From the NCBI GenBank assembly GCA_963810195.1, contig CAWEMO010000001.1, forward strand, positions 1,178,001 to 1,242,000: a stretch of DNA of 64,000 bases. Reading direction: 5' to 3'. The notes beneath the pieces were generated by a model. That model saw only the letters and a program-made list of their open reading frames with translations, was not told the DNA's origin and did no database searches. The position numbers were made by a program, and so were the translations under genes. The stretch comes from Chersky-840 sp963810195 (GTDB taxonomy: Bacteria; Actinomycetota; Acidimicrobiia; Acidimicrobiales; UBA8190). Below are positions 55,560 to 63,962 of this stretch, in pieces. The number at the start of each line of letters is the position of its first letter. Position 1 is the first letter of the stretch.

Positions 55560-57668
55560 TCAGGGTGCGGGGGCGGCGCCCAGCTCGACGGTGACGCTTC
55601 TGGTCCCGGGCGCCAACGTCACCGTCCCGGTCGCCTGGTCGACGGTGCCCGCTGACGTCGCGGCGATGTCACCGACGAACGACGGAAGCTGGAACAGCAC
55701 CTGCCCCGGCGGCAGCCGGCCGTTCAGCGCCAGGGAGACCGACCGCCCACGGGACGAGATCCGCAGCCCCAACCTCCTGCCGTCGGTGGTGGGGAAATTG
55801 GTGACCGAGATCGTGGAGCCGTCGTCGACCCACTGAGGCGGGACGCCCCGGCCCACGATCACGGTTCCGTCCGAACGTTGAGCCACCAACGAGTCCAGCA
55901 ACACCTTGTTCGCCTGGGACATTCCCCAGGCGTGGGGAGACGCACCTTGCCCCGCCGTGGGGTGATTCCCCGTCCACGGGGTGGCGGCGGAAGGTGACGC
56001 CGAGCTCTCCCACCACGAGTAGGGCCCGCTCTGGTCGTTCTCGATCATGAACTCGTAACTCGAGATCCCCTGATCGCGGTACGCGCTGCCGGCCAACGCA
56101 GCGCTCCCGTAGCCCGCGTTGTAGCCCGAGGTGTAGTAGTCGTCGGGGAACCCGCCGAAGGTGTTGGGTGGAAGCACGCCCTCGAGGCGCCCGAAACCGT
56201 AGGCGTAGGTGGCGTCGATCATGGAGAAGCCCGGACCACTGAGGTTCGCGCCCAGGAGGTACCCGTCCCAGCCCCAGCGGGCGAGTGGCGACGCCCAGTT
56301 GGCGTCCTCGGGGTTGGAGCACCTGTTGGCGGTGTTGGGAGCGAGGATCGAGCAGGGTAGGTAGTCCAGGCCATAGCGGCTGATGGTGGCGGCGAGCGTC
56401 TGGTTGGTCGCGGCGAGCAGCCTGTCGTACTCCTGGGTGGCCCAGGTGGCCTCGGACGCGTCTCCGACCCGGTTGGCGAGGTAGTCGTAGGCGGCCAGGC
56501 CCAGAAGGGCCGAATAGTCGTCCGTGGTCCAATAGCCCGTGGTGTCGATGTCGTCGGTGGACTGCATGATCCCGCCCGGTCCGGTCCGGTCGGCGGCGAT
56601 GACGTGAGCGGTGTCCTTGATGCTCGGCTGGGTCCGCCCGTTGGGCCCTTCGGCGGAGAAGTACTTCTTGACGAAGCTGAGGTCGCCCGTCTTCATCAGG
56701 TAGACGGCCCACGGCCAGGCGTAGGTCCAGACGCCGTCCGGGTACTCGCCGGCCTGTGACCCTGCGACATCGCGCTCCTCGAGGAGGAGGGCGTGCGCGT
56801 CGGTGAAATATCCCTGGGTGAAGAGATTCACCAGGATCCCGATGACGTCGTGATCGTACTCGGACTCGTAGCCGTTCACCCCGGTATTCAGGGCGTCGCC
56901 GCTCCGGGCGATCTGGGTGTAGATGAACCCGCTCCGATACGCGTCGTCGAGCGAGGAGTCGGGAACGCTGATCCCGGCGATCCCGGCCAGCTGCGCGTTC
57001 CAGAAGCTCTCCATGTGTGCATAGTGCCGATCGAAGCCCCCGGCCCCGGCCAACGCCTGCGCACTGGGCCACGGGTAGTAGTTCCCGAACCGGTCGACGG
57101 CCACCACGTAGTCGTGCACGACCGACGCATGGGGCTTCACGGCATCAGGGGCGCTGTTGAGCGCCACCATGCCCGACGAGGCGTCGGGGTTCGCCACGAC
57201 GACGGCGTCGGTCGGGTTCCGGACGGCGACACGGCTGTAGACGGCGACATAGGCGTCGCCGCCGAGCACCAGCCTGTCTGCGAGCTCCGTGATCGAGACC
57301 ACTGCCCCGGAGTGCCGGAAGGTGGTGATCTGCGCGGGCAGGTACCCGTCCGCATCGGCCCACGTGGTCGGGGTCCCCGTGTAGATGCCGAAGCCGAAGT
57401 CCCTGTTGATGTCGTCCTGGACGTAGAAGGTCCCGCCCAGGCAGGTGACCACCCCCTGGCCGTTGCCCTCCCACCCGATCTCCGACGCGGTGGCGTAGGC
57501 GCCGGTGAAGGCGGAGGTGTTCATGTTGTACGTGCAGTCGTACTCCTTCGCCGGCCCGCTGCCGGTGGTTAGGGTGGTGGTGTTCGAGCTTCCCCCGCAA
57601 CCGGCGAGCAAGGCCGCTCCCGCCCACAGGCTCAGCGTCGTCAAAGCTGCCTTCCGCCACAGGCGCAT
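55560..57668 (-). CDS. Lipoprotein glycosidase-like, six-hairpin fold
   Basis: 702 residues. The start is the ATG at 57668 (MRLWRKAALTTLSLWAG), since it gives a lipoprotein signal ending LLAGC; the ribosome site is weak. The central region (about 200-600) looks like an (alpha/alpha)6 six-hairpin glycosidase: DDAYRSGFIYTQIARSGD, YDHDVIGILVNLFTQGYFTD, EYPDGVWTYAWPWAVYLMKTGD, DDYSALLGLAAYDYLANRVGD and PHAWGMSQANKVLLDSLV. A beta-sandwich tail ends the protein. I cannot name the GH family or catalytic acids firmly. It acts on the outer face of the membrane. Confidence 0.75.
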   Translation of the reverse strand: MRLWRKAALTTLSLWAGAALLAGCGGSSNTTTLTTGSGPAKEYDCTYNMNTSAFTGAYATASEIGWEGNGQGVVTCLGGTFYVQDDINRDFGFGIYTGTPTTWADADGYLPAQITTFRHSGAVVSITELADRLVLGGDAYVAVYSRVAVRNPTDAVVVANPDASSGMVALNSAPDAVKPHASVVHDYVVAVDRFGNYYPWPSAQALAGAGGFDRHYAHMESFWNAQLAGIAGISVPDSSLDDAYRSGFIYTQIARSGDALNTGVNGYESEYDHDVIGILVNLFTQGYFTDAHALLLEERDVAGSQAGEYPDGVWTYAWPWAVYLMKTGDLSFVKKYFSAEGPNGRTQPSIKDTAHVIAADRTGPGGIMQSTDDIDTTGYWTTDDYSALLGLAAYDYLANRVGDASEATWATQEYDRLLAATNQTLAATISRYGLDYLPCSILAPNTANRCSNPEDANWASPLARWGWDGYLLGANLSGPGFSMIDATYAYGFGRLEGVLPPNTFGGFPDDYYTSGYNAGYGSAALAGSAYRDQGISSYEFMIENDQSGPYSWWESSASPSAATPWTGNHPTAGQGASPHAWGMSQANKVLLDSLVAQRSDGTVIVGRGVPPQWVDDGSTISVTNFPTTDGRRLGLRISSRGRSVSLALNGRLPPGQVLFQLPSFVGDIAATSAGTVDQATGTVTLAPGTRSVTVELGAAPAP

Positions 57669-57810
57669 CGGCCGATTCTGGCAGGTCGCGCCAGAGCAAT
57701 GCGAAGAAACGATCGCGTGCGCGATGGTGGCCCCCGGGCGGGGGCCACCATCCACCGTGGCGCTGCAACCTGTTGGACCCTGGCCCGGATGACCACCGGA
57801 CGGGCGGTCT

Positions 57811-58088
57811 TCAGACGGGAATCTCGGAGTACACCGTGACGAACACGTGAGCCACGGGCGAAGCGGCGCCGGTCGATTCGATGCCGATACTCTGTCCCTC
57901 GGCTTCCGTCAGCCACGCGTCGCCGGCTTCCCCCCATGCCCGCAAGGTGGGAAGCTCCCACGAGGTGAGAAGCGTTCCCGTCCCGAGACCGGCAAGGCTC
58001 AGTTGGAAACTGCGCGCATTGGTCGCGCCGTTGGCCTCGACGAGTCGCACATGCCCGCGAGCTGATACTCCGCCTCGGTGTCGGTCAC
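57811..58088 (-). CDS. Small hypothetical protein (possible frameshift)
   Basis: A short frame coding HVRLVEANGATNARSFQLSLAG and SWELPTLRAWGEAGDAW, and ending GAASPVAHVFVTVYSEIPV. The pattern resembles beta-rich surface or phage-tail proteins. A preceding segment (VTDTEAEYQLA) in the next frame gives a better N-terminus if one base is slipped near 58050; the start at 58088 (GTG) assumes that. Real gene status is uncertain. No other phage gene is nearby. Confidence 0.4.
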
Positions 58089-58250
58089 ACCACTTCCGGA
58101 GAGGGAACCCGCCGATGAGCACCCCCCGTGAGCACTCGCCGTGGATCCTTGCCCCGCACCAGGGCCGTGTCCACCGGTTAATGCGAACCGTGTCGTGGGG
58201 GTCCGACATGAGACGGCGGTCAAGGTCGGGGGGGTCAAGGTCGAGGGGGT

Positions 58251-58631
58251 ATGTGCCGATTCCCTCTCATGCGCCGTCCGCCCGCGCTGGGCCTGCTGCT
58301 CGCTGCCGGTCTCGCCCTGTCCGCATGCGGCGCTGCGACGTCGGCCGCGCCCCGGGGCGTGCCCGTCATGCCCACGCCTCTGGTCCCGAGCGCGCCCACC
58401 CCCGCGGTGGTCGTGGCCTGGACGCCCGTGGTGGCGGTCCAGAACCAGGCGACCGAGCTGGAGACCGCAGAAGAGCAGTATGCGACGTGCTTCGCATACG
58501 CAGGGCTCGACCAAGATCTGGCCGGGGGTCTCTGGCACGCTGACGCGCCGGTCGTGCAGTCGTGCTCGACCGCCGGCCTCACTTCCGCCGAGGTGCAGGA
58601 GATCCAGAGCCTGATGATGCAAGCGTCGTGA
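58251..58631 (+). CDS. Small putative lipoprotein
   Basis: 126 residues. A signal (ALGLLLAAGLALSAC) gives a lipobox cysteine. The rest is a Pro/Val-rich spacer and a helical part (ATELETAEEQYATCFAYAG, LTSAEVQEIQSLMMQAS) with two further cysteines. The ATG at 58251 has GAGGGGGT just upstream; an in-frame ATG at 58269 is possible. No family recognised. Confidence 0.6.
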   Translation: MCRFPLMRRPPALGLLLAAGLALSACGAATSAAPRGVPVMPTPLVPSAPTPAVVVAWTPVVAVQNQATELETAEEQYATCFAYAGLDQDLAGGLWHADAPVVQSCSTAGLTSAEVQEIQSLMMQAS

Positions 58632-58736
58632 GCCTGGGCCAGCGCGGCGCCCAACGGCAGGAATTGGGTCTCAGGGCCCACTCTCATGGAGCCCTGCCAT
58701 AACTAAAATCACCGGGGTGGAAGGGGGGTCCATGCC

Positions 58737-59054
58737 ATGACCTACCTCGCGGTCCCGGAATTGCCGCGCCAGAGCATGTGGGCTTCGCTACGGCGTCGAA
58801 GCAGACTGGCGGAGTGGCACACGGTGGCGGATTGGTGCCCCGCACCTATCGAAACGCTTTGTGGTTTCGTGAGCGCGCTCGAGGCTCATCGGACCTGGGA
58901 CCAGACGCTGCCCGACGCCCGGTGCCCCCGGTGTGAGCAGCTCACGGCGGCGGCGGAGAGGGCCCGCAGCGTCATGGCAGCCGCCGAGGCCGCCGCGGTG
59001 ATCGGGCCGGTCAAGGCCGAGCTCCTCAGGCGACGCGTCATGGAACGCGCCTGA
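58737..59054 (+). CDS. Small hypothetical protein with CxxC
   Basis: 105 residues, starting MTYLAVPELPRQSMW. Four cysteines (WCPAPIETLCGF and RCPRCEQL) could form a small zinc site. The C-terminal half is a long Ala-rich helix (LTAAAERARSVMAAAEAAA). A GGAAGGGGGG run lies upstream of two close ATGs. No function recognised. Confidence 0.55.
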   Translation: MTYLAVPELPRQSMWASLRRRSRLAEWHTVADWCPAPIETLCGFVSALEAHRTWDQTLPDARCPRCEQLTAAAERARSVMAAAEAAAVIGPVKAELLRRRVMERA

Positions 59055-59068
59055 CCCAGTGGCAGACC

Positions 59069-59087
59069 GATCGCCGAGGAGGCGATC
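59069..59087. terminator. Hairpin between convergent genes
   Basis: GATCGCC and GGCGATC pair around a five-base loop, in the 34-base gap between a plus-strand gene end (59054) and a minus-strand permease remnant end (59089). The position suits a bidirectional terminator, but there is no T-run. Confidence 0.35.
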
Positions 59088-59088
59088 C

Positions 59089-59748
59089 TCACGCCAGCTC
59101 TGATTGAAGGATCTCCGCTACGGGCCAACGGACACCGATGCGGGCAGGAACGGCCGTGAGCAGCGCCACCACGATGAGCGTGACGAGGAGCACTGCAACG
59201 AGCGTCGGTGCGAAAGGCACGGCGGAACCATGCCTGCCTACCGCTACATAGAGCCCGACGCCCACGGGGACACCGCGAATTGCCCCTGGTACCGCGGAGA
59301 ACAACTGCGCCACCACGAGGGCCATGCCGACCTGGTCCGGCGACGCGCCGAGGGCGTGCTCGATGGCCGAGGCATGCCTCGCGTCCTGCACGGTCGCCCA
59401 CGTGACGAGGACGGCGTTCACGAGCGCAAAGAGCACCAGAGCCACGGCCGGCGAGCCGCATGCCGACGAGGATCGGAACAGGAAGCCAGGAGGAGAGCGC
59501 GAGCGTCCACCGGGCGCGCCGCGGCGGTCGGGCCGCGTCGGCGAGGGCGCTGACCGTGCTCGTCCGCGAAGCGCGCACCGCCGAAACGAGAGTCGCCACC
59601 ACCGCCACGGCGATTGCCGCGCCAATCGCCGTCCCGATCGTCGACAGATCGAGGGTGGGTGCGCCGGGCGCGCCGGGCGCGCCAGGGTTGGTGAGGAGCG
59701 GTGCTGCCAGCCAACCGATTACGAGACCGAACCCCGCCGCGACCGGTT
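59089..59748 (-). pseudogene. FtsX-type ABC transporter permease, C-terminal remnant
   Basis: Only about the last 220 residues of an FtsX-family permease are present. Segments are GFGLVIGWLAAPLLTNPG, a membrane helix VAVVATLVSAVRASRTSTVSALADA, ALVNAVLVTWATVQDARHASAIEHALGAS (in parts), and the closing helix LVTLIVVALLTAVPARIGVRWPVAEILQSELA (in parts; the 'P..ALR.E' style end is typical). The frame slips once near 59460. The 5' end is missing at about 59748, some 60 bases from the left end of the insertion element, so the element or an associated deletion probably removed the rest. Confidence 0.75.
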
Positions 59749-59807
59749 AGATCAGAGCCGGTCAAGCGCCCTCGACCCCCGGCGGCCCGGCGTGGGGGTC
59801 GTGGCTG

Positions 59808-60984
59808 TGTCAAGACATAGGAGACAGCCGAGGTGGAGGGTCTCCTATGGATCTGGGGCGCTTTCTGGTCGAGTCACACCTAAAAGAGGGCCGACCGGTG
59901 GCCGAGCTGGCGGCGGCCCACGGGGTGAGCCGCAGCTGGATCTACAAGCTGCTGGCCCGCTACCGCCGAGAGGGATGGGCTGGCGTCGAGGCCCGGTCGC
60001 GCCGGCCGCAGCACTCGCCCACGCGCATCGCCGATCTCTACGAGGGACGAGATCGTGGCCTTGCGCAAGGAGCTCCTCGACGCTGGTTTCGACGCCGGGG
60101 CCCAGACGATCCAATTCCACTTGGCCAAGCGCCACCGGAAGGTCCCTTCGGTGTCGACTATCTGGAGGGTGCTCAGCGCCCGAGGCTTCGTCACCCCGCA
60201 GCCGCACAAGCGGCCGAAGAGCTCCTACACCCGCTTCGTGGCCGACCTCCCCAACGAATGCTGGCAGGCGGATGTGACCCATGTCACCATCGACAACGGA
60301 TCGGTCTTCGAGGTGTTGAACATCATCGACGACCATTCCCGGTTGTGCGTGACCTCCAGGGCGTTCGTGACCACGCGTTCGCCCGACGTGGTGCGAACGC
60401 TGGACGGCGTCGCCGCCATGGAGGCGGAGCTGCTGAGCCTCGGCATCACCGTGAAGCACTCCAGGCCCTACCATCCGCAGACCTGTGGAAAGGTCGAGAG
60501 GTTCCATCAGACGCTCAAGAAGTTCCTGGCCGTCCAGGAGTCGATCGCCAACAAGAAGCAGCTCCAGCGCGACCTCGACCGTTTCGTGGTCTATTACAAC
60601 GAGATCCGTCCCCACCGGGCGCTCGATCGCAAGACACCGCTCCAGGCATTTCGGAGACGGACCAAGGCGCATCCCATCGGACCGAAGATCGACTGCGAGG
60701 GCTACCGGGTGCGTCGGGACAAGGTGGACAAGTCGGGGCAGGTGACGCTTCGCTATCGAGGCAAGTTGCGTCACATCAAAGTGGGAGGCGCCTTCATCGG
60801 GCGGCGAGTGATCATGCTCGTCGCCGGTCGCGAAGTGCGGATCTTGGGCCTCGACGGGTCGCCCATCCGCCGGCTCAGAATCGACCCCACAAAGGACTAC
60901 CAGAGGTTGCCCTGACCAGGGCGTTTCTGGTGTCTACGATGTCTCGCGACATCTGGAAAACGCTGTCTCCGATGTCTCGCGACA
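59808..60984 (+). mobile_element. IS481-like insertion sequence, defective
   Basis: One transposase gene is flanked by related ends. Left, TGTCAAGACATAGGAGACAG (59808-59827). Right, the inverse of CTGTCTCCGATGTCTCGCGA (from 60963). They match over about 20 bases with a two-base gap. A second copy of the right-end core (TGTCTACGATGTCTCGCGAC) lies 33 bases further in, at 60931. The right end stops about ten bases from the 3' end of tRNA-Val(GAC). No clear target duplication seen. The exact termini are approximate. Confidence 0.75.
59847..60915 (+). pseudogene. IS481-family transposase, frameshifted and missing the central catalytic region
   Basis: The N-terminal helix-turn-helix (EGRPVAELAAAHGVSRSWIYKLLARYRREG, in parts) leads, after a one-base slip near 60044, to ALRKELLDAGFDAGAQTIQFHL and an rve-type integrase core. 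The first Asp is in CWQADVTHVTID and the Glu in CGKVERFHQTLK. Between DDHSRLCVTSRAF...VVRTLDGVAA and MEAELLSLGITVKHSRPYHP the usual block of about 25-30 residues with the second catalytic Asp (LTDNG/LSDN type) is absent. The enzyme is therefore predicted inactive. The C-terminus (GKLRHIKVGGAFIGRRVIML) is normal for the family. Confidence 0.85.
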
Positions 60985-60993
60985 TCACAAGGG

Positions 60994-61066
60994 TGGGCCG
61001 TAGAGGACTCGAACCTCTGACCCCTTGCGCGTCATGCAAGTGCGCTACCAACTGCGCCAACGGCCC
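60994..61066 (-). tRNA. tRNA-Val (GAC)
   Basis: The reverse strand folds as a tRNA: acceptor GGGCCGT/ACGGCCC, D-arm GGCGCAGTTGGTAGCGC, anticodon arm CTTGC-ATGACGC-GCAAG with anticodon GAC (valine), T-arm AGAGGTTCGAGTCCTCT. CCA is not encoded (ACCC follows). The insertion element ends about ten bases beyond its 3' end. Confidence 0.95.
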
Positions 61067-61175
61067 GCGGGCACGACCCTACCACCGCCCCCGGCGAGCA
61101 CCCCCCGACGCAGCGGCTCCGCCGGCAGCGTGGCACCATTGATCCTGCCCGTTCAGCCAACCTGCGGGAGCGATC

Positions 61176-62042
61176 ATGGACAGAGCTGCAGCCCCGGTCG
61201 CACCAGACCGACGCACCCTGGGCGACATCGACGTCGCGGCACACGCCGAACGGGTGCGTACCCAAGGCTGGTCGGTCATCGAGAACGCCATCGCGCCCGA
61301 CCTCGCCGACGCCATCTCCGAGGACCTCCTCCGCCTCGAGCGGGATCTCGGAATCGTCTCGGCCGACAACCTCTTCGAAGGCCGCCGGACGACGCGCATC
61401 TACAACCTGTTGGTCCACGGTCCTCTCTACGAGAGGATCCCCGTCCACCCCAACGTCCTCCCCGTGGTCGAGCAAGTCCTCGACCCAGGCCTCCTCATCT
61501 CGTCGCTGTCGTCCATCGCGATCGGATCCGACGAGGACGCCCAGCCCATCCATTCCGACGACCAGCTCATCCCCCTGCCCAAGCCCCATCCTCCGCTCAT
61601 CTGCAACACGATGTGGGCCATCACCGACTTCACCGAGGAGAACGGGGCCACCCGTCTGTGTCCCGGCACGCACCTTGCCGACCACTCCCCCAACCCACTG
61701 GAGCACTACGACTCCATCCCGGCCGAGATGCCCAAAGGTGGTGTCCTGGTCTGGGTCGGCAGCCTGTGGCACGGGGGCGGAGCCAACACCACCGGGGCAT
61801 GCCGTGTCGGGATCGCCATGAACTACTGCGCCGGGTACCTGCGCCAGCAGGAGAACCAACAGCTCGGCATCCCGCTCGACACCGTGCGGCGGTTCCCCCG
61901 ACGCCTGCAGGAGCTGTGCGGCTTCTCGATCTACAACGGGCTCATCGGCCACATCGACAAGCAGCATCCCGGAAAGATCATGCTCGGCACCGAGGAGGAC
62001 TCCTCCCTGGTGTGGGACTACGCCAAGGGCTCCGAGGCCTGA
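61176..62042 (+). CDS. Phytanoyl-CoA dioxygenase (PhyH) family protein
   Basis: 288 residues, Fe(II)/2-oxoglutarate oxygenase fold. The iron-binding triad is visible: H and D in QPIHSDDQLIPLP and the distal His in GSLWHGGGANTT. ENGATRLCPGTHLADHS is the usual intervening block, and the final-strand Arg of ACRVGIAMNY could hold 2-oxoglutarate. PhyH proteins hydroxylate lipids, antibiotics and other small molecules; the substrate is unknown. Divergent from the tRNA-Val gene. Confidence 0.88.
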   Translation: MDRAAAPVAPDRRTLGDIDVAAHAERVRTQGWSVIENAIAPDLADAISEDLLRLERDLGIVSADNLFEGRRTTRIYNLLVHGPLYERIPVHPNVLPVVEQVLDPGLLISSLSSIAIGSDEDAQPIHSDDQLIPLPKPHPPLICNTMWAITDFTEENGATRLCPGTHLADHSPNPLEHYDSIPAEMPKGGVLVWVGSLWHGGGANTTGACRVGIAMNYCAGYLRQQENQQLGIPLDTVRRFPRRLQELCGFSIYNGLIGHIDKQHPGKIMLGTEEDSSLVWDYAKGSEA

Positions 62043-62076
62043 CCGGCCGGATCCGCGCCGGCGCGGGGCCGGGTGA

Positions 62077-62421
62077 TCACCTGCCTCGCTTGTGCGCCCC
62101 CGACCGTTTGGACGTGGTCTTGGAGGCCCCGGCTCCCTTTGCCTTCGCGGATTGCTTCTCAGGCGGCGTCGCCGTCTGCTTGGCGGACTGTTTGGCCGAT
62201 TTCTTCGCGGGTCCCTTCGCTGCCTTCTTGGCGAGCGGCTCGCCGGCCTTCACCCTCCCCACCACCATCAAGGAACCCAACGCGGGCGTAATCGTGGACT
62301 CCTCCCCAGTGGACCACTTCACTCGCAACAGGCCGCCGCTGACGCCGGTCACGACCCCTTCTCGGGGTAGCTGGCCCACCCGCTTGGAAGGCACTTCCAC
62401 CCGGTCTCCCACTACGGCCAT
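62077..62421 (-). CDS. DUF1918 protein with lysine-rich tail
   Basis: 114 residues. Residues 1-56 match DUF1918: VGDRVEVPSKRVGQLPREGVV and VSGGLLRVKWSTGEESTITP, a small SH3-like barrel common in actinobacteria. The tail (residues 62-114) is a Lys/Ala/Ser repeat (KKAAKGPAKKSAKQSAKQ) like histone H1-type tails, suggesting nucleic-acid binding. DNA or RNA contact is inference. ATG at 62421 with AGGAGA upstream. Confidence 0.85.
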   Translation of the reverse strand: MAVVGDRVEVPSKRVGQLPREGVVTGVSGGLLRVKWSTGEESTITPALGSLMVVGRVKAGEPLAKKAAKGPAKKSAKQSAKQTATPPEKQSAKAKGAGASKTTSKRSGAHKRGR

Positions 62422-62469
62422 TCCATCTCCTTGTCTTCATGGTGCCGATCGACACGACCCGGTCACCAG

Positions 62470-62541
62470 AGGCGGCGGGCGGAATCGAACCGCCGTACGG
62501 GGCTTTGCAGGCCCCTGCCTAAACCACTCGGCCACGCCGCC
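62470..62541 (-). tRNA. tRNA-Cys (GCA)
   Basis: The reverse strand folds as a tRNA: acceptor GGCGGCG/CGCCGCC, D-arm GCCGAGTGGTTTAGGC, anticodon arm GGGGC-CTGCAAA-GCCCC with anticodon GCA (cysteine), T-arm GGCGGTTCGATTCCGCC. The discriminator is U, as expected for tRNA-Cys. CCA is not encoded. Confidence 0.95.
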
Positions 62542-62685
62542 GCACCGTGCGGCGAGCCTATCCGCTCGCATCGGTCGTCCCGAAAGGAGCCTTTCGACGA
62601 GTGCGGCGAGCCCATCCGCCGTCGCCACACCTCCGTGGTGGGCAGATGCGTGGGGCAGGGCCGTCGAAGTGGTTGAATCGGGTCC

Positions 62686-63714
62686 ATGCGGATCGCGCTC
62701 ATCGCCCCCCCGTGGACGCCGATCCCACCCCCTTTGTACGGGGGGATCGAGCTCGTGGTCGACCAGATGGCCCGGGGGCTGCTGGCGGCGGGCCAGGACA
62801 TCACGTTGTTCACCACCGGGGACTCGACGTGCCCGGTGCCCAAGCGCTGGGCGCTCGAGCACGCCGAGGGCATGCGGATCGGCATGGCCGTGCCCGAACT
62901 CCGGCACGTGGTCCACGCCTACGAAGCGGTGTCCGACTTCGACGTGGTCCACGACCACACGGTAATGGGTCCATTCTACGCCGAACGCTATCCCGACCTT
63001 CCCGTCGTCACGACCATCCACGGCCCCTTCAACGACGAGCTCACCGACCTCTACCGGGTGCTGGCGCCGCGTGTGCCCATCGTCTGTATCTCCCACGCCC
63101 AACACCGGGCGGCCCCCGACGTCCCGATCGCGCGGGTGATCCACCACGGCCTGGACGCGTCCGCCTTTCCGTTCGGGAACGGGACAGGTGACGACGACGG
63201 CGAGTTCTGCCTCTTCCTGGGGCGGATGGCGCCGGACAAGGGTGCGCACCGCGCCATCGAGGTGGCACGCAAGGCGGGGATGCGGGTCCTGCTGGCGGCG
63301 AAGATGCGCGAGCAATGGGAGCGCTCGTACTTCGACGAGCAGGTCGCCCCGTTGCTGGGGCCTGACGCCGTCTATCTGGGCGAGGTCCCCCACGAACACA
63401 AGCTGCGGCTGCTGTCGCAGGCCCGCGCCCTGCTCTTCCCCATCCGGTGGAACGAGCCGTTCGGGATGGTGATGCTCGAGTCCATGGCGTGCGGTACCCC
63501 TGTGCTGGCGTTCCCCGAAGGGGCAGTCCCGGAGGTCGTAGAGGACGGCAAGACCGGCTTCCTGTGCGAGGACGAGACGGCCATGGCCGAGGCCTTGGGA
63601 AGGATCGACCAGCTCTCGCGGGCCGACTGCCGGGCCGCGGTGGAAGGGTACTTCTCGACACAGCGGATGGTCGCCGACCACGTCGAGCTGTACCGGGAGC
63701 TGGTCCGCCGCTGA
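62686..63714 (+). CDS. Glycosyltransferase, GT4 family
   Basis: 342 residues, GT-B fold. The N-terminal motif is IALIAPPWTPIPPPLYGGIE, followed by DVVHDHTVMG and VVTTIHGPF. The donor-binding half has FCLFLGRMAPDKGAHRAIEVARKAG (in parts) and NEPFGMVMLESMACGTPVLAF, the EX7E motif. The enzyme is cytoplasmic and transfers a sugar from an NDP donor. The acceptor is unknown, and no cell-wall or polysaccharide cluster surrounds it. ATG at 62686. Confidence 0.92.
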   Translation: MRIALIAPPWTPIPPPLYGGIELVVDQMARGLLAAGQDITLFTTGDSTCPVPKRWALEHAEGMRIGMAVPELRHVVHAYEAVSDFDVVHDHTVMGPFYAERYPDLPVVTTIHGPFNDELTDLYRVLAPRVPIVCISHAQHRAAPDVPIARVIHHGLDASAFPFGNGTGDDDGEFCLFLGRMAPDKGAHRAIEVARKAGMRVLLAAKMREQWERSYFDEQVAPLLGPDAVYLGEVPHEHKLRLLSQARALLFPIRWNEPFGMVMLESMACGTPVLAFPEGAVPEVVEDGKTGFLCEDETAMAEALGRIDQLSRADCRAAVEGYFSTQRMVADHVELYRELVRR

Positions 63715-63752
63715 GCGGCGGCGGTTGAACCAACCTCAGCCCCGGGCGCGCC

Positions 63753-63962
63753 TCAGCTCCCTCGACGGCTGAAGGCGTGGATGACCCGCGCGATCACGAC
63801 CACCACCACGACCACGATGACGATCTTGAAGGCGAAGAGGACCGCCCCCAAGACGGCGTGAGCGATCCAGAGCACGACGAAGATCCCCCCGATCACCGCT
63901 GCCACCACAAGGGCGGTGTCGAGCACGCTCAGCCCGGAACCCTTTGTCTCGTTGTCGCTCAT
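63753..63962 (-). CDS. Small two-helix membrane protein
   Basis: 69 residues, MSDNETKGSGLSVLDTALVV at the start. Two hydrophobic segments follow (LDTALVVAAVIGGIFVVLWIAH and LFAFKIVIVVVVVVVIARVI) with a basic end (SRRGS). The ATG at 63962 has GGAGGG upstream. Function unknown. Confidence 0.7.
   Translation of the reverse strand: MSDNETKGSGLSVLDTALVVAAVIGGIFVVLWIAHAVLGAVLFAFKIVIVVVVVVVIARVIHAFSRRGS

Noticed and set aside
57811..58631. Prophage remnant
   Set aside because: One short beta-rich frame looks phage-like but no integrase, terminase, capsid or attachment repeats occur around it.
59847..60915. Programmed -1/+1 frameshift in the transposase
   Set aside because: IS481-family transposases are usually single-frame, no slippery heptamer is seen at the join, and the region already shows other indels.
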